From Cerioporus squamosus (lineage: Eukaryota; Basidiomycota; Agaricomycetes; Polyporales; Polyporaceae): a DNA stretch of 64,000 nt. Within the stretch, counting starts at the first letter, position 1. Every line of letters begins with the position of its first letter. This document shows, piece by piece, positions 24,677-35,695 of the stretch. The stretch spans positions 124,001 through 188,000 of the forward strand of contig JABYQS010000013.1 of the NCBI GenBank assembly GCA_022592435.1. Reading direction: 5' to 3'. Both the position numbers and the translations under genes were made by a program. The notes beneath the pieces are model-generated. The model saw only the letters and a list, made by a program, of their open reading frames with translations, searched no databases and had not been told where the DNA came from.

Positions 24677-25153
24677 CTAAGCGTGAGTAGGTGAGATGTC
24701 TGGGCGACTTGCCAGCGTAACATTGCGTTGATGACTGCGTACCTGTCTGACCCCGTCCCCTCTTGCAGTCCCCTTATATGCTCGCTTATCCTGGCACGCC
24801 ATGTGCTCGCCTCCGCCTCTTGTGAAATCGCAGCCTGGGAGGAAGTAGATGCAGGAGATGGCGCAGGCTGTCCTGAGACGTATGCTTGCTGTTTGGGAGC
24901 CCTGTCCTAGCCGCCCTCATCTCGTTCGCAAACGTAACGCTTGCATGTCGCAGGGAGATGAGCTCTGTCATGACCGCATTGAGTCGCTGGCGGACGAGGA
25001 AGTACGGGAGGTATGCCACCGGGAGAAGCAGGCCGGTGAGTATGAGTCCATCCTTCACAGTCAGTGGGCGGTGGAACCAGGATGGAGAGCGCGGTGTTCT
25101 TCGAGGCTGCGAGCCGAAGACGTGTTCGCGGGAACGGCGGAACTAGAGGTCAT
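23420..25153 (-). CDS. Membrane/coiled-coil protein built from duplicated exons (paralogue B)
   Basis: Exons 24743-25153, 24604-24676, 24102-24545, 23849-24040 and 23420-23788; introns of 66, 58, 61 and 60 nt; about 496 residues. The first exon encodes RTPRSPSWF then a membrane helix GLILTGLLLPVAYLPYFLV and a basic end, matching the neighbour at 25460-26381. Later exons each begin with a T-x-[DL]-x(2)-S/M module. Two contain EEVR[ED]ML followed by FGKPDPPSLLD. The last holds a run of Glu-Pro repeats. The first exon needs two one-base corrections (near 25090-25130 and 24900-24902) to read through; with both, its phase fits the next exon exactly. Function unknown; probably a membrane-anchored, partly disordered protein. 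Confidence 0.6.
23706..23753. repeat. GGCTCT hexanucleotide microsatellite, coding Glu-Pro repeats
   Basis: About seven near-perfect tandem copies of GGCTCT, slightly degenerate at both ends. On the minus strand it encodes (Glu-Pro)n in the final exon of paralogue B and is likely to vary in length between strains without breaking the frame. Confidence 0.85.
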
Positions 25154-25459
25154 ATGCAACCTCCAGCTAGAGAGGGGCGATGGCGAGATCAAGGGAAAAG
25201 GTGAGAGGCAGAAACAAGCGGGTCCATAGTGTGAAGGTATTGAACAAGGTCGAAGCGCTGCACCACCGGTACGCGTACAGAAGTCCATATGTGTATACTA
25301 CATCCAACTCAAAGCGCTCCTACATAGAAGTACATACGGTCACCACACGGTCACCTCGTCGACTTCGAGACATTGCGAGGGCACAGTCAGTACTTGTGAG
25401 ATGGTCCGACTCGGAGCTATAGGCAGAGGGCTCACGGAGTTCTTTCACGAACCTGGATC

Positions 25460-26381
25460 TTACTGCAGAATGCTCTGCTTAGGCTCGGTCGACTCAGCGG
25501 AGGCACCGGGTACTGGCTTCGTCTCGTCCAAATGCTGTTCCTGACAGCGACAACTGTTTATGAGTTGCCGATACACACTCCTGCAGCATGCAACGTGACA
25601 TACCGTGGTTATCGTTGCGTCCGACAATCGCTTCGCCAACAACCGCGTCCGCTCAATGCCCCGTCCGTCATCGGGACGTGGCGGCCAGCCTTGGCGAATC
25701 TCCACCTCCTGCATGAAGGCCGCCATATCCGCAAGGGACGTCCCCAATGCAGAGGAGATCTCGTCGCTATTCAACAGGAATCAGGACTGCCGTTTGCATA
25801 ATCGAAGACACTAAGTATACGCACCGTCTTTGCTTCTCCTCTCGCAGCATCTCCATGGTGGCAGTCATGCCATCCCTCCATCCTTGCGCCTTAGCCTCCC
25901 TCACCTTCGCGACTATGTTCGCCATGGACAGCATGTTCTTCAGATCGTTCCCCCGCATGGCGCCCTCCCGATCCATCGCCTTCACGGCTGTCATGAGCTC
26001 GGACAAGCGATTCTCCATCCTCTCGAGCCTCGCCCCGTTCTCCTCGATGGCCTTCCGGTTCGCCTCCACCTCCGATTCCACCCCGACGAGTACAGTGCGG
26101 GTCTCCTTGAGCTCCTCGAGTACTTTCTTCGAGGCCGCGGCGCGTTGTTGGGACATCTGTTGCACGGCCATCCTCATCTCTTTCACAGCGGCCCCGTTCA
26201 CCTTCCGGAGGTCCCCAATCTCTTTGCGTAGGCCGAGGACATGCCGACGCACCAGCACATATGGTAGGATGGCTAGCGGTGCGAGCGCCAGGGAGAATAC
26301 GAGGATGGTCCTGACTGGATGACGCGGAGTGCGTCCGTCCGATGTGTCTGGATTGAAGGTCGTTGCGTTCCTCGGTGCCAT
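25460..26381 (-). CDS. Membrane-anchored coiled-coil protein (paralogue A)
   Basis: Exons 25825-26381, 25604-25766 and 25460-25540; introns of 58 and 63 nt; 266 residues. After a short polar lead comes a membrane helix (ILVFSLALAPLAILPYVLV) and the basic end RRHVLGLRKEIGDL. Then follows a long heptad-rich coiled coil to about residue 185 (EEIGDLR..., VLEELKETRTVL, NGARLERMENRLSELM). The tail has EIRQGWPPRPDDGRG and is soluble. RTPR plus the membrane helix plus RR/QR matches paralogue B just downstream, so the two are tandem duplicates. I do not recognise the family. The topology suggests a single-pass organelle or ER protein with a cytosolic coiled coil. An in-frame ATG at 26411 is a possible alternative start; I chose 26381 for its better context (ACCATGG). 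Confidence 0.65.
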
Positions 26382-26846
26382 GGTCAAGTCTTCACGGTGG
26401 AATAGACCCATGGAACTTGCGGCGGTGGGCAGGTCCTGAGTTACACGCGGACTGCACATTGCATATACCAGGCCACACGACGGGAGAAGGCAGACAAGGT
26501 TTGCCCGGGGAAGATGTCCTACGTATTAGTAAGTGACTGAAGGGTGCCGTACAGCAGCGGTTATGGCGGCAACGTATCGTATTCCACGTGATAGATCCGT
26601 AACTCATACACATCGTAAGTACGTTCGTGAGCAAGGGAGATGAGCTAGTAATACACAAGGTATCTATGCATTCAGCAGCAGCAGATGGTATGACCAATGA
26701 CGAGACAACAACAAAGTCCAGCAGAAGATACAGCGATACAGAACCAGTGCGACACAGCAACAGAGCGCAAAAGCGGAGCAAAGAGAGGAATGAGACAGGA
26801 GAGTATGGATGAGGGATGAGATGGCGTGGTGGTCGGTCGAGGAATG
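26382..26846. other. Intergenic region, paralogue A promoter / WG gene 3' end
   Basis: 465 bases between two minus-strand genes. No coding signal; A-rich tracts on the plus strand (GACAACAACAAAG) fit a 3' UTR of the WG-repeat gene. Confidence 0.45.
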
Positions 26847-28909
26847 TCATGAAGCCTCCTTCTTCTTGCCTCCGCCGAACATGCGGCGGATGAAGGCGAA
26901 TCGAACTTTTTTCTTCGGAACCGTCGGTGATGCCTCGTCGGGCTTCACCGGTAGCCTGGCCCTGAATTGTCAGTCCTCGCGCTCGCTGGTGTAACCAAAA
27001 AGCACTCACTCGTCAACATACACAGGGTAGTTTCTCTTCAGCTCCGCCTTCACAGCGAGTATCTCATGCTGGTGGGCATCGCGTATCGCGTCAGGAACGT
27101 TGAGCTTCCGCCGCCACACGGCCATGCTGTTTCCTGATGGCGAAAGAAGGAACACGAATACGATGACCTGGAATGCAGGGTCATATAGAGTGACAGAAGA
27201 TTGGAGTGTGGAGTCAAGCGTGCTCTGGAGCTCAGGGAGGGTGATCCAGTCAAATGCTGGCTGTAAGGTGGTGCCCGCGACAGAAGGAACTCGGAAGTCA
27301 GCATTAGCAATCAGTGCGCCTCGTTGCCGCGTCTCAAGGAATCGTTGAAGCTGATACGCAACAGTGAGAAGGAGGATACTGAGGACATGTATGCCATGAC
27401 TTACTCCTAGGGAAGCGAGGCCATTGGACATGGCAGCGATCCAGCGCAGAAGGGACCCAACGCGAGGATCCTTCTCTGGGTTGAAGCCCCAGCGAAACCG
27501 TTCCTTTGCTGGTCGATCGCGGCTGTACAAAGCTCGCTCAGCAGGTCTCAGGGCTTCGCCGTTAGACTCGACAAAAGCATTTTCTCCAAGTCCGTTCGAG
27601 GCGGAGCGAGCTCAAACACCGTTGTCCTCACTGTTCCAGTCACAGAGGGGATGGTGCCGGTCGCCATCTTCATCGTACGGGAAACAGGAGAGGGCGTCCA
27701 GACCTGCGGATGCGCTTGTCGGGGTGGGGATGTTCCTGGTGCGGGTGCAGGCGCATGCGCATGCGTACGAGAGGCAGTGGAAGGGGATCGCGCATAGTCA
27801 ACATTTGGGGAGAAGCGTACGCGTTGGGTACCACCACCATATCCACCGCCGCCATGACCGCCCCAGCCGTCGTCCGCTTCGTCTTCCCATTCATCGTCCT
27901 CATATTCTTCATCCTCCTCCGGTATAGTCGACGCCCGGTCACCGCCCCAAGCGTCTCGTCCCCAGTTGTTCCAGCTGTCCGCATACTGAACCGGCTGCGG
28001 TCGATTCTGTTGATGGCGACCACCACCTCCCCGAGTGTTGTTATCTTGAATGCTGCGCAAGATACTCTGCTGTTCTGCGACGAGGTGAGGATCCAGATAA
28101 CCCTGCTGGCTTGGGTGGAATGTTTGTTGAGATCGACTAGAAGGGGCAGCTTGCTGTTGCCGATGACGTTGAGGTTGCGACTGCGGGAAGTAACCCTTAG
28201 CCTGCTGATTTGGGTCTTGCAGCAACGAACTTAAGATTTGAGAGCGCTGCTGGTCGGAGAGCGCCTGCCTGGTTCCGCCGCCAACAGCAGCGCTCTGGGT
28301 CGCGTAGGAATGGGGGGTAGCTGCAGAAGGTTGGGTATTTACCATTTTCGCTTCATTTGCCCAATTCGCCCATGCCGGCTTCTGCGCGGGAGGTTTCGGC
28401 GCGGCGGGTTGGCCCCAGTTGTGTGTTGGTTCTCCCCATCCAGACGCGGCAGGGGGAGGCGCACCCCAGCCTTGAGAAGGGGACATAGTGTGGACAGCAG
28501 CGGAAGGATGGAGAGAGGTGGGCGCGGGCGCTTGTGCGCGCGTCGGGGCCTGCGCGTTGGTGGGAGCACCGCCTCTCGTCGAGTTGCCTCTGCCCATCCC
28601 GTACACACCCAGTCCATTGCTCGCTGGCGTCGGTGGTTGTCCCCATTCGCCAGAGGCGGCAGGCGCGCCCCATCCGCCACCAGCAGGAGGTACGGGGTCG
28701 CCCCATCCACCGCCAGCAGGAGGAGCCCCCCACCCCCCGTCGTCCGGTTCGTGTGCAGCCGCGCTAGGTTGCTCCCAGACATCGCCGGATTCTGCTGCAC
28801 CTTCGCCCCAGCCATCGTCTTCCTCAGTCTGTTCGTCATCGTCGTGTGCTGGAGCCGGCCAGTGTCCGCCTTTAGGGAACGGGATGAAATTGCGAGGGGA
28901 GAGATCCAT
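26847..28909 (-). CDS. WG/GW-repeat disordered protein with conserved C-terminal domain
   Basis: Exons 27405-28909, 27010-27350 and 26847-26961; introns of 54 nt (perfect GTAAGT donor) and 48 nt; about 630 residues. Residues 30-190 hold many Trp-Gly motifs in acidic or Pro/Gly context (DDGWGE, GGWGAPP, GGGWGDP, SGEWGQP, SQGWGAP, SGWGEP, DDGWGGHGG). Gln-rich and acidic stretches follow. The C-terminal third reads ENAFVESNGEALRPAERALY, SRDRPAKERFRWGFNPEKD, FYDP-like YDPAFQVIVFVFLLSPSG and AVWRRKLNVPD. It is strongly patterned and likely conserved. Joining the two halves needs one added base near 27592. Alternatively, a 68-nt intron at 27611-27678 also restores the frame. Function unknown. Clustered WG motifs recall Argonaute hooks, but that is only an analogy. 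Confidence 0.65.
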
Positions 28910-29017
28910 GTCACGGTGCGAGATGGCGGATATGGGATCGTGGAGGAGACATGAAGCGAAGCGATGTGAAGAGCAGAGATGAACTTATGCGACAAGGAGC
29001 TATTGTATGAGTTAGGG

Positions 29018-29200
29018 TTACGAACCGTGTACGTTGCCCTCGTGTGCGGAGGAAGATTGCGCGTGCGCACCGTGTGCCGCGGCTGAAGGGTGCAGGGCTA
29101 CAACCTGGGGTACCGCAGCATGCTCACCCCTGGTCTCTGCCGGCTGGGCTTTGGCAGTCTGCTCGGCTCCCTTCGCCTTCCCTTTCTTGATCTTTGCCAT
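29018..29200 (-). CDS. Small Lys/Ala-rich ORF, possible 5' exon of the WG-repeat gene
   Basis: 60 codons from a good ATG at 29200: MAKIKKGKAKGAEQTAKAQ, then a His/Ala/Ser-rich tail. It ends 108 bases upstream of the WG-repeat gene on the same strand. A branch-like CTAAC and AG sites lie between them. I could not find a splice that joins it convincingly, so it may be a separate small gene, an upstream exon or an upstream ORF. Confidence 0.3.
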   Translation of the reverse strand: MAKIKKGKAKGAEQTAKAQPAETRGEHAAVPQVVALHPSAAAHGAHAQSSSAHEGNVHGS

Positions 29201-29656
29201 TGGGTAATAAGAGGGGCGTCAACGCACGCGCGGATGTCGCGCGGACGGCGAAGAAGGTGGGGTGACAATGGGATGCCGAGGACGTCGCGCGAGGTTGGCG
29301 ATCACTAGTAGCAGCGTTTGAGAGACACGCCAGGGACAGACGGGCTGGCGAGGAGGGCCCCCCGGTGGGCATGCGGGGAGGAAGAGCGGGGGCGAGCGCG
29401 AAGGAGAGCACGAGGCATGGCGCGTAGAGGTCCAGTACGCGTGGGAACTCCGCTTCGGGCAGTAGCGTCAGTATACAGTAGTGCTCGCCCGTCTACATAC
29501 AACCTGTGTTATACTCATCCTCCACCTCGCTGCTCCGGACGTCGAGCACGCTCTCTCGAGCGGGCTAGGTCTGACTGGCGGCTGGTCTCTCTCCGTGTAC
29601 TATGCTACTTGTGTCGACTGCGGCGGCTTTGAGTGGACGCTATCCCCGTACGTACC
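29201..29656. other. Shared promoter region between divergent genes
   Basis: 456 bases between the minus-strand ORF at 29200 and the plus-strand STB6-type gene at 29657. GC-rich, no TATA box recognised. Short ORFs on both strands overlap one another and are not supported. Confidence 0.45.
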
Positions 29657-32600
29657 ATGGCCTCCAGTCAGTCCGCGGGCAGGGCCTCCGGGCTTTCAGC
29701 AGGTTCATCAGCACCTGGTTCTCCTCCCGCACGATCCAAGTCTCCAACCATGCCCTCATTGTCCCCTCCGCCGTCTCCTCGGCCTCGCCCTGCAGCAGCT
29801 CGTGCGCACACATATGCCTCCGTCAATACACTTACCGCCAACACACTCAACGTACCTTCCACGCCGTTCTACACTCCGCAGGTCTCCTCCGTCAATGTGG
29901 CAACTGTTCAGAAGCGGTTGCTCATGCCAACGGTGCGCTCGCCGAGGCCGTCAGGCACCTCCCCTCGTCTGCCTCCCACCAAGTCATCTCCCTCGAAGCT
30001 CGGACGGTCCAGGGCTGGGTCTTTTCTGTGAATGTCTCCATCGACGGAGTTGAACGCACCGCAGCTGGTGCGTCGGATTGGCTGGTCGGCGGAGAGAGAT
30101 TCGAGGTTGTCGAGGAGCAGCTAGAGCTCGAAGGTTTCCAAATATATGCCGTGGAGAAGTGGTACGCTTCCTAGGACAGTCTTCTTGACTTATAACGGCG
30201 TGGTGATCCTTCTTCACTCACCAAGGGTCGTCGCGCGGAAACGTCCCGTCCTCGTGTTAATTGTCTTCACCGGAGATCCGAAGCACAAGGTACGCCGTCC
30301 CACTGGCTGGTTTAACTGAAGTGTAGTGACCTCTCGTAGATCACTGTAACAGCTCTCAGTCCGCAATCCTCCTTATCCCCAAATGAAGCGCAAAGTGCGT
30401 GGGACGATGCAATACGAAACCTCCGCAGGGATGGCGCTCGCCCGAAAGAGGTAATGCGTATGTCTTGTATCACAAAGCATGTGTTAACCACGTACGCCGT
30501 GCAAGACAGAGAAGGGCATCTTGATGGTCACGTCTCTGGCCAACTTCCGCTCCGACTACACAATCGTCCATATTCCGTCAGGGAACTTCTGGACATTCGT
30601 GAGCAGTTGTACACCAATGTGAACCTTCTCCGTATGGGTTGCGGCGGCCGCAGTGCCCTGACTCTCGAAGAGCCGAGGTGCGTTGTGCGATCCATGACTT
30701 GAGGTTGGTACATACTCACACTTCATGCAGCGACGCAACGAAGGACCGGTTCATTGGGATGTACCATGTCACGGACAAGGCCCCTTCACGGTCCCGCGAA
30801 CTGTTCAATGCGACGGTGCTAGAGCTCGTGAAACTTATCCAGGCTTCCTTGGCTATCTTCGGAATGTTCGACCTTTCTCCAGAGGAACGCAACGGATTGC
30901 TGTGTGATATCACTTGCGAGGGGATCCAGCGGTGGGTGACGGATATTGGGGAGCCATACCTACACATCGAGGTGACTCCTGCGTGTATACTTGCTGTACC
31001 TGACTCCTTAATCAACTTATACATCATAGCCTACGGAGAGGGTCGCGGAACCCACGGTCATCGCGGCGTTGTTCAGTCTTATTCTGAGCACACGAAGCAA
31101 ACTGCATGCTCTCGGATTGGTACGCACGGCTTCCACTTGCACTAGATCAAGCTGAAATTGTATCTTCCCAGGTCGTACCGAAGGATCCCTTTATAGACCC
31201 TGCGGGTTTCGTCAGGGCGCTGGCTACCTTCCACTCGTCAAAGTCTCACCCACATTCTCATTCTCCACATATCCTTTCACTTCCCACCTCACCGTCTTCG
31301 CAGACAAACTCGCCGGCAAGCGCCAGCACGTCTCCACCCCCTCTCAGTTTGAGCCCCAGCGTGGTCTTCCTGTCACAGCCGCTCATCGAGTCCATCGAGT
31401 TACAGTACGAGAAGTCGCGTCAGAGCGAGTCCTACAAGGTACATCGGGTGTTGAAGAACAAGCTCGATGACCTTGCTTCGGATCTGCGTACACACATGGC
31501 CGAGACAGGCGGGACAACAGCGACTACGCTCAGTATCACTTCTGACCTTGCCGCCTTTGCGCGCTGTGCTGTGACGTCGAAGGACGCCCCGCAGACTTTG
31601 CGGTACTTCTGGACTGGCCGGCCGGGATTTGCAGAGAAGAAACGGCGGGAGAGGGAGGCGGTATGGAGCGACGGAGAACGTGAGCGCGACCGCGACGACG
31701 GAGAGAAGGACAGAGATGGTGAACGGGATGGCGCGTCAAGGGAGAAGGACGAAAAAGACAGGGACAAGGAGGCCAGATCGGGGGACGAAGGCGAACGACC
31801 GTGGTCCGGCAGAGTCCAGCGCAAGATGGAGAAATGGACTGGGTGAGTGCTGATATGTGGTCCTCCGCTCGCCCAGCCATGATCGCTCACACATGGTGAT
31901 CGTAGATTCAAGGGCAAGAAACTGAGCGTCGACTTTGGTCACATTGGGAAAGCGTTCATGCCGGATTCCCAGAGAGGTCCATCAGAGAGGTCTGGTCATT
32001 CTTCGATGGTCCCGTCGGTGGTCGTTTCGAGGTGAGTTCACGCATGTGACCAGGTCCGTAGGACACAGGACGTGAATTGAAAGTCAATTCTAGGGATCCG
32101 GCGGAGGAGGAAGAGTTGCTCAGCAGTGGTCAACAGTCCCCCGTCTGTACGTGTAGCGTAGTCCTCACATGTCTCCCCTTGAGCTCACGTATCGGTCTTC
32201 ACAGCTGATGTCCCCAACCCGCTCATGCTTGGGGTCGGTTCTCTCCCGTACGCTGAGCGCTCCGCGAGCGAGCTGTCGGAGTACGACCGACGGGTCACGG
32301 AGTTCAATCAGAAGCGACCGCACACCAAGACACAATCTCGTATAATCAGTTGGTCGGACGCACGGAGCGCACGGGGCATGCTGCACGAGAACGGCTCTAA
32401 AGAGCACCGCATCGGCGCAAGCCCGCTCAGTAAGGCTGACTCGAGCTCTTCCCCCGCCGAAGACGCCAGCGCATCCATGGACGACATCGAGGACCTCGAG
32501 AGGCTGCACCGACGACGCCTCCTCACCTCCGGTCCCGAACGACGGCGGAGCTTCGACGACGCCCCGGACTTTGTCGACAGTCACATCCTTCCGGTCGAGC

Positions 32601-33429
32601 GTATGCGCATCGACGTTGAGTTGTGCGGCCAGCTCCTCGTCATGCGTCGGCGTGAAGCTCACCTCGCGAACGTCGTCGCCTGTCTGCAAGCCCTCGCATC
32701 CAAGCTCGCCGCGCAGAACGCAAGGTTGCACGCGGACCACGAGAACGCGCGGGGTGCATTGAGCACACTCGACGCGAGGGCGGGGAGCTGCAGAGACTCG
32801 AAGTCCTCCGCACCGAAGCGGAGACTCTCACACAGGAGACGAACGCGCTTGCGTACGAGAGCGCACAGTTCCTCATCGAGGATCTGTGGCACATGGCCGC
32901 GCAGCCGCGGCAGCGTGTGCTTACGCTCCGCGAGAAGGTGTTCGGGACGGGACGGCGGCTGCCGCAAGGCGTGCGAGGCGCACACGGCTCGTTCAGCCGT
33001 GTGCAGTGGATGCTGGACGGGGGGGAGCGGCTTGTCGACCGCATGGGACGGACGGAGAGCGAAGCGGAGGAAGAGGAGGAGCTCCCACACCTGCCGGGGC
33101 TGGGGATGGACATGGAGGATGAGGTCGACGTGGTTGAGCATCAGAACCTGAAGCCGACGTGGCTCTTGCGATTCTTCAACTACTGGGGAGGACGGCTTGG
33201 GCTCAGTCGCACTCTGGAGCCTCCCAAGACGACAGCGCCGGATGCTCCAGCCAAGCCTGCCGACTCGAAGGCCCAATCTCAGAATGGGATCAACGAGCAG
33301 CAGCCTACGGAGCAGGAGGAGTACGGTACAACCCAGGTCGGAGATGTTGGGAATGGGACGAGCAGTGCGGTGGGGTTGCCTACTGACGAGGTACGGACAC
33401 AGTTGCTGCAGAGGACATTCACAACTTGA
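29657..33429 (+). CDS. STB6-type (Sin3-binding) protein, three apparent frame breaks
   Basis: Ten exons: 29657-30161, 30226-30289, 30340-30450, 30506-30677, 30731-30971, 31030-31119, 31172-31842, 31906-32031, 32094-32146 and 32205-33429. After a Ser/Pro-rich lead come ERFEVVEEQLELEGFQIYAV, ARKRPVLVLIVFTGDPKHK, KGILMVTSLANFRSDYTIVH and NVNLLRMGCGGRSALTLEEP, the order of the STB6 N-terminal domain. STB2/STB6 bind the Sin3 corepressor in yeast. The middle has QYEKSRQSESYKVHRVLKNK and an Arg/Asp/Glu-rich block. The C-terminal third is coiled coil plus LKPTWLLRFFNYWGG. Exons 1, 4 and 10 each need one extra base (near 29911, 30589 and 32782). With these, every exon phase agrees. The gene is therefore either mis-sequenced or newly broken. 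Confidence 0.75.
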
Positions 33430-33689
33430 GGACTGCTGCACTTGGTTCGTTCTCGCACTTTCTTTACTCTGCTTGAGTCGGATTACGTTTTCGCTGGATA
33501 GTGTTCGCTATGCTATGCAACATGTACTACGCGCAAGTAATTTATCTGGCATAACCCTAGAACAGAGCAAGCGTCGCATTCGCACTTCGTTGAACGGCTC
33601 TTGTATCCACTATAGGAGACTTCTGCACTCCTAGCTCACAGTTGGCACTGGTCTCCTTAACCAAGCGATCTGCACCAGCAGCGTGCATC

Positions 33690-35131
33690 CTATCGCATCT
33701 TCAGCTTCCCTTGCGACTTGCGCAACAGCCGCTTCTTCTCGCGATCCAGTGCCTTTTGCTGCTCCGCCGCGCTGAGCTTCGAAAGCTTCTCGTCGCGCGC
33801 CTTCTTGCGCGCCGACGCCTTCTCGTCCTCCTCCTCTTCGCGCTTCTCCTTCGCGGCCTCCTCGCGCATCTGCCTCTCGACCTCCTCGCGGGTCTTCTTG
33901 AGCTTGGTGCGCGTCTCCGGGCGCAGCTGGGCGTGGAGACCGCCGCGAACGCCGGGGAGCTTGCCTTCGCCCGCGATGATGTCGACGAGCTGGAAGGCCG
34001 CGGTTACAAGCGGGAGCGTCACGGATGCGCTGGAGCTGGGGGGCAGGCGGAGTGAGAGGATGAGGCGCTTTGACCGCTCGGACGGCTCCAACGGAAGCTC
34101 GGGGCGTACGCGCGGCTGGTCGGTGAGCGAGAGAGAGCGGAAGTATGGCTGGATGTCGGGCTGGGACAGGACGGCGGGAAGCGAGAACGCGCCGTAGGGT
34201 TTGAACAAGACGCTGGTGATATCAGCGAACTCTGCACGGCAGTGAGTTGGGATGGAGGATGATAGAGATGGAACGACACGTACCGGACATGACAGCAAGG
34301 GACGGGGGCAGCGCAGCATGGTCAGTGGTCTTGGTGAACGTCTAACACAGCCAGGTGTGAGTATCAAATACTATGCGCGCGGAGAGTGAGCGGACGCACC
34401 ATATCCCAACGGTCCGCCCTCAGCTGCTTCATTTCGTCCTTTGCCACTACAGCCCAGACGCACCCTGAAACGGCTGTGTCCTTATCCGCAGGTTCCCTGA
34501 ACGTGAACTCCAGCTCTACGCTGTCATAGACCTTGTAATCGAGCTCGATGAGACCCCGCACGAACTGGTAGATGAGCTGGAACAGATCGTGACGTGGGCG
34601 CAGCGTGAAAGTGGTGTGCAGTGAAGTGAGTGCGCGTCTTCCAGTAGAGAAAACGAAGAAGTCGCTGTTCCCATCTGGCAAGGAGAGGTTGTCGGTTGAG
34701 GAAGGGGGCAGTAGAGTAGGCCGGGAAGTGACGCACCCTGCATTAGGCCTTCCGCGTTCGCAGGCCGAGAGAACTGAGACTTGTACAGAGGCAAATGCGC
34801 CTCAAACCTGGCAGGAATCGAGGATTAGCTGCGTCCACGTAGCAAGGCGATGATTGTGACGAGACGCACCATTTGTATGCCTTCCTCTCATTTGCCTTCT
34901 TCCCGACGAAGAAGAACACGAAGTAGAGGAGTGCGGCACCGAGGAAGTAGAGCTCATTCTTGAAGTCTGTGCGCGTTCATCTCAGTTCATGAACGCCGCC
35001 GGGGATAGAGGAGGAAGACACGCACAAGCTGGTCGGAAGGTCAGGAACTTCCATCTGAACTCGAGGCCGTCATACTCCGGGGTGACTTGGGGCATGGGCG
35101 GCGTGAGGTATTTCGCGAGTAACGACGCCAT
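33690..35131 (-). CDS. CCDC47-like ER membrane protein (DUF1682, PAT complex)
   Basis: Exons 35026-35131, 34870-34966, 34737-34807, 34400-34674, 34284-34341 and 33690-34231; introns of 52-62 nt where measured; 382 residues. The short N terminus leads into one membrane helix (ELYFLGAALLYFVFFFVGKK). A luminal/cytosolic domain follows with RPRHDLFQLIYQFVRGLIEL, ELEFTFREPADKDTAVSG and KDEMKQLRADRWDMTF. The C terminus is a highly charged Glu/Lys coiled coil (EEVERQMREEAAKEKREEEE) ending in RKSQGKLKMR. This architecture is that of fungal DUF1682 proteins, relatives of CCDC47, which in animals binds the Sec61 translocon and assists insertion of multi-pass membrane proteins. The yeast-type role here is inferred from the family. 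Confidence 0.88.
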
Positions 35132-35695
35132 GGTGGCCAAGCTGAGGTATGGCGTCGAGCTTGACTAGTCTGGACGGGAGGACGCGCTGGGAGAAACCTG
35201 GAGGACACCGCAAGCGCCAAGCGGGACTAGCTGAAAGCGTGGGGAAGCGCCCAGGAACATCGGGTCGGTAGCCGCGTGGGTGGTCTGCCTGCTGCTTTCT
35301 GGGTCCTGCTCTGGTGTGGCTACGAGCGGAGGAATGGAACGAACACTGTCTGCAGTGCACTGTGTGTGAGTACCTTGGCCTAATAATTGGTGACCATATA
35401 CGTGCCCCCCTGGGAAAATCTCCTATACAACAGTCAGGCGAACTACAGGGGCTAGCAACAAATAGTCAACGTTCGACCAGTCCTGCAGGTTAACAGCCAT
35501 TCCTCAGATCCTCTGTGGCACTCTCATCTATCGGACGTGGCTCTCCATCATACAAGGGAGCGGCGTACAGTGCACTAGTACACACCATTCCGTGCGTTTC
35601 TCTGACATCCAGGATGGAACCCCAGGCACGTTGCACGACGTTGTACGTCACTACCTCTGCAGAGATGCTGACTGAGGCGCACACAGGAGGCAAAC
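35132..35695. other. Divergent intergenic region
   Basis: 564 bases between the CCDC47-like gene and the small orphan gene. It must contain both promoters. No TATA box or coding signal recognised. Confidence 0.45.

Noticed and set aside
27351..27404. Apparent second membrane helix in the WG-repeat protein
   Set aside because: The 54 bases have a perfect GTAAGT donor and a CAG acceptor in phase. The hydrophobic peptide is an in-frame intron translation.
29602..29910. Alternative reading frame as the N terminus of the STB6-type gene
   Set aside because: It is open, but rich in Cys/His/Ser without pattern. The other frame from the ATG at 29657 has normal Ser/Pro linker composition and a good start context.
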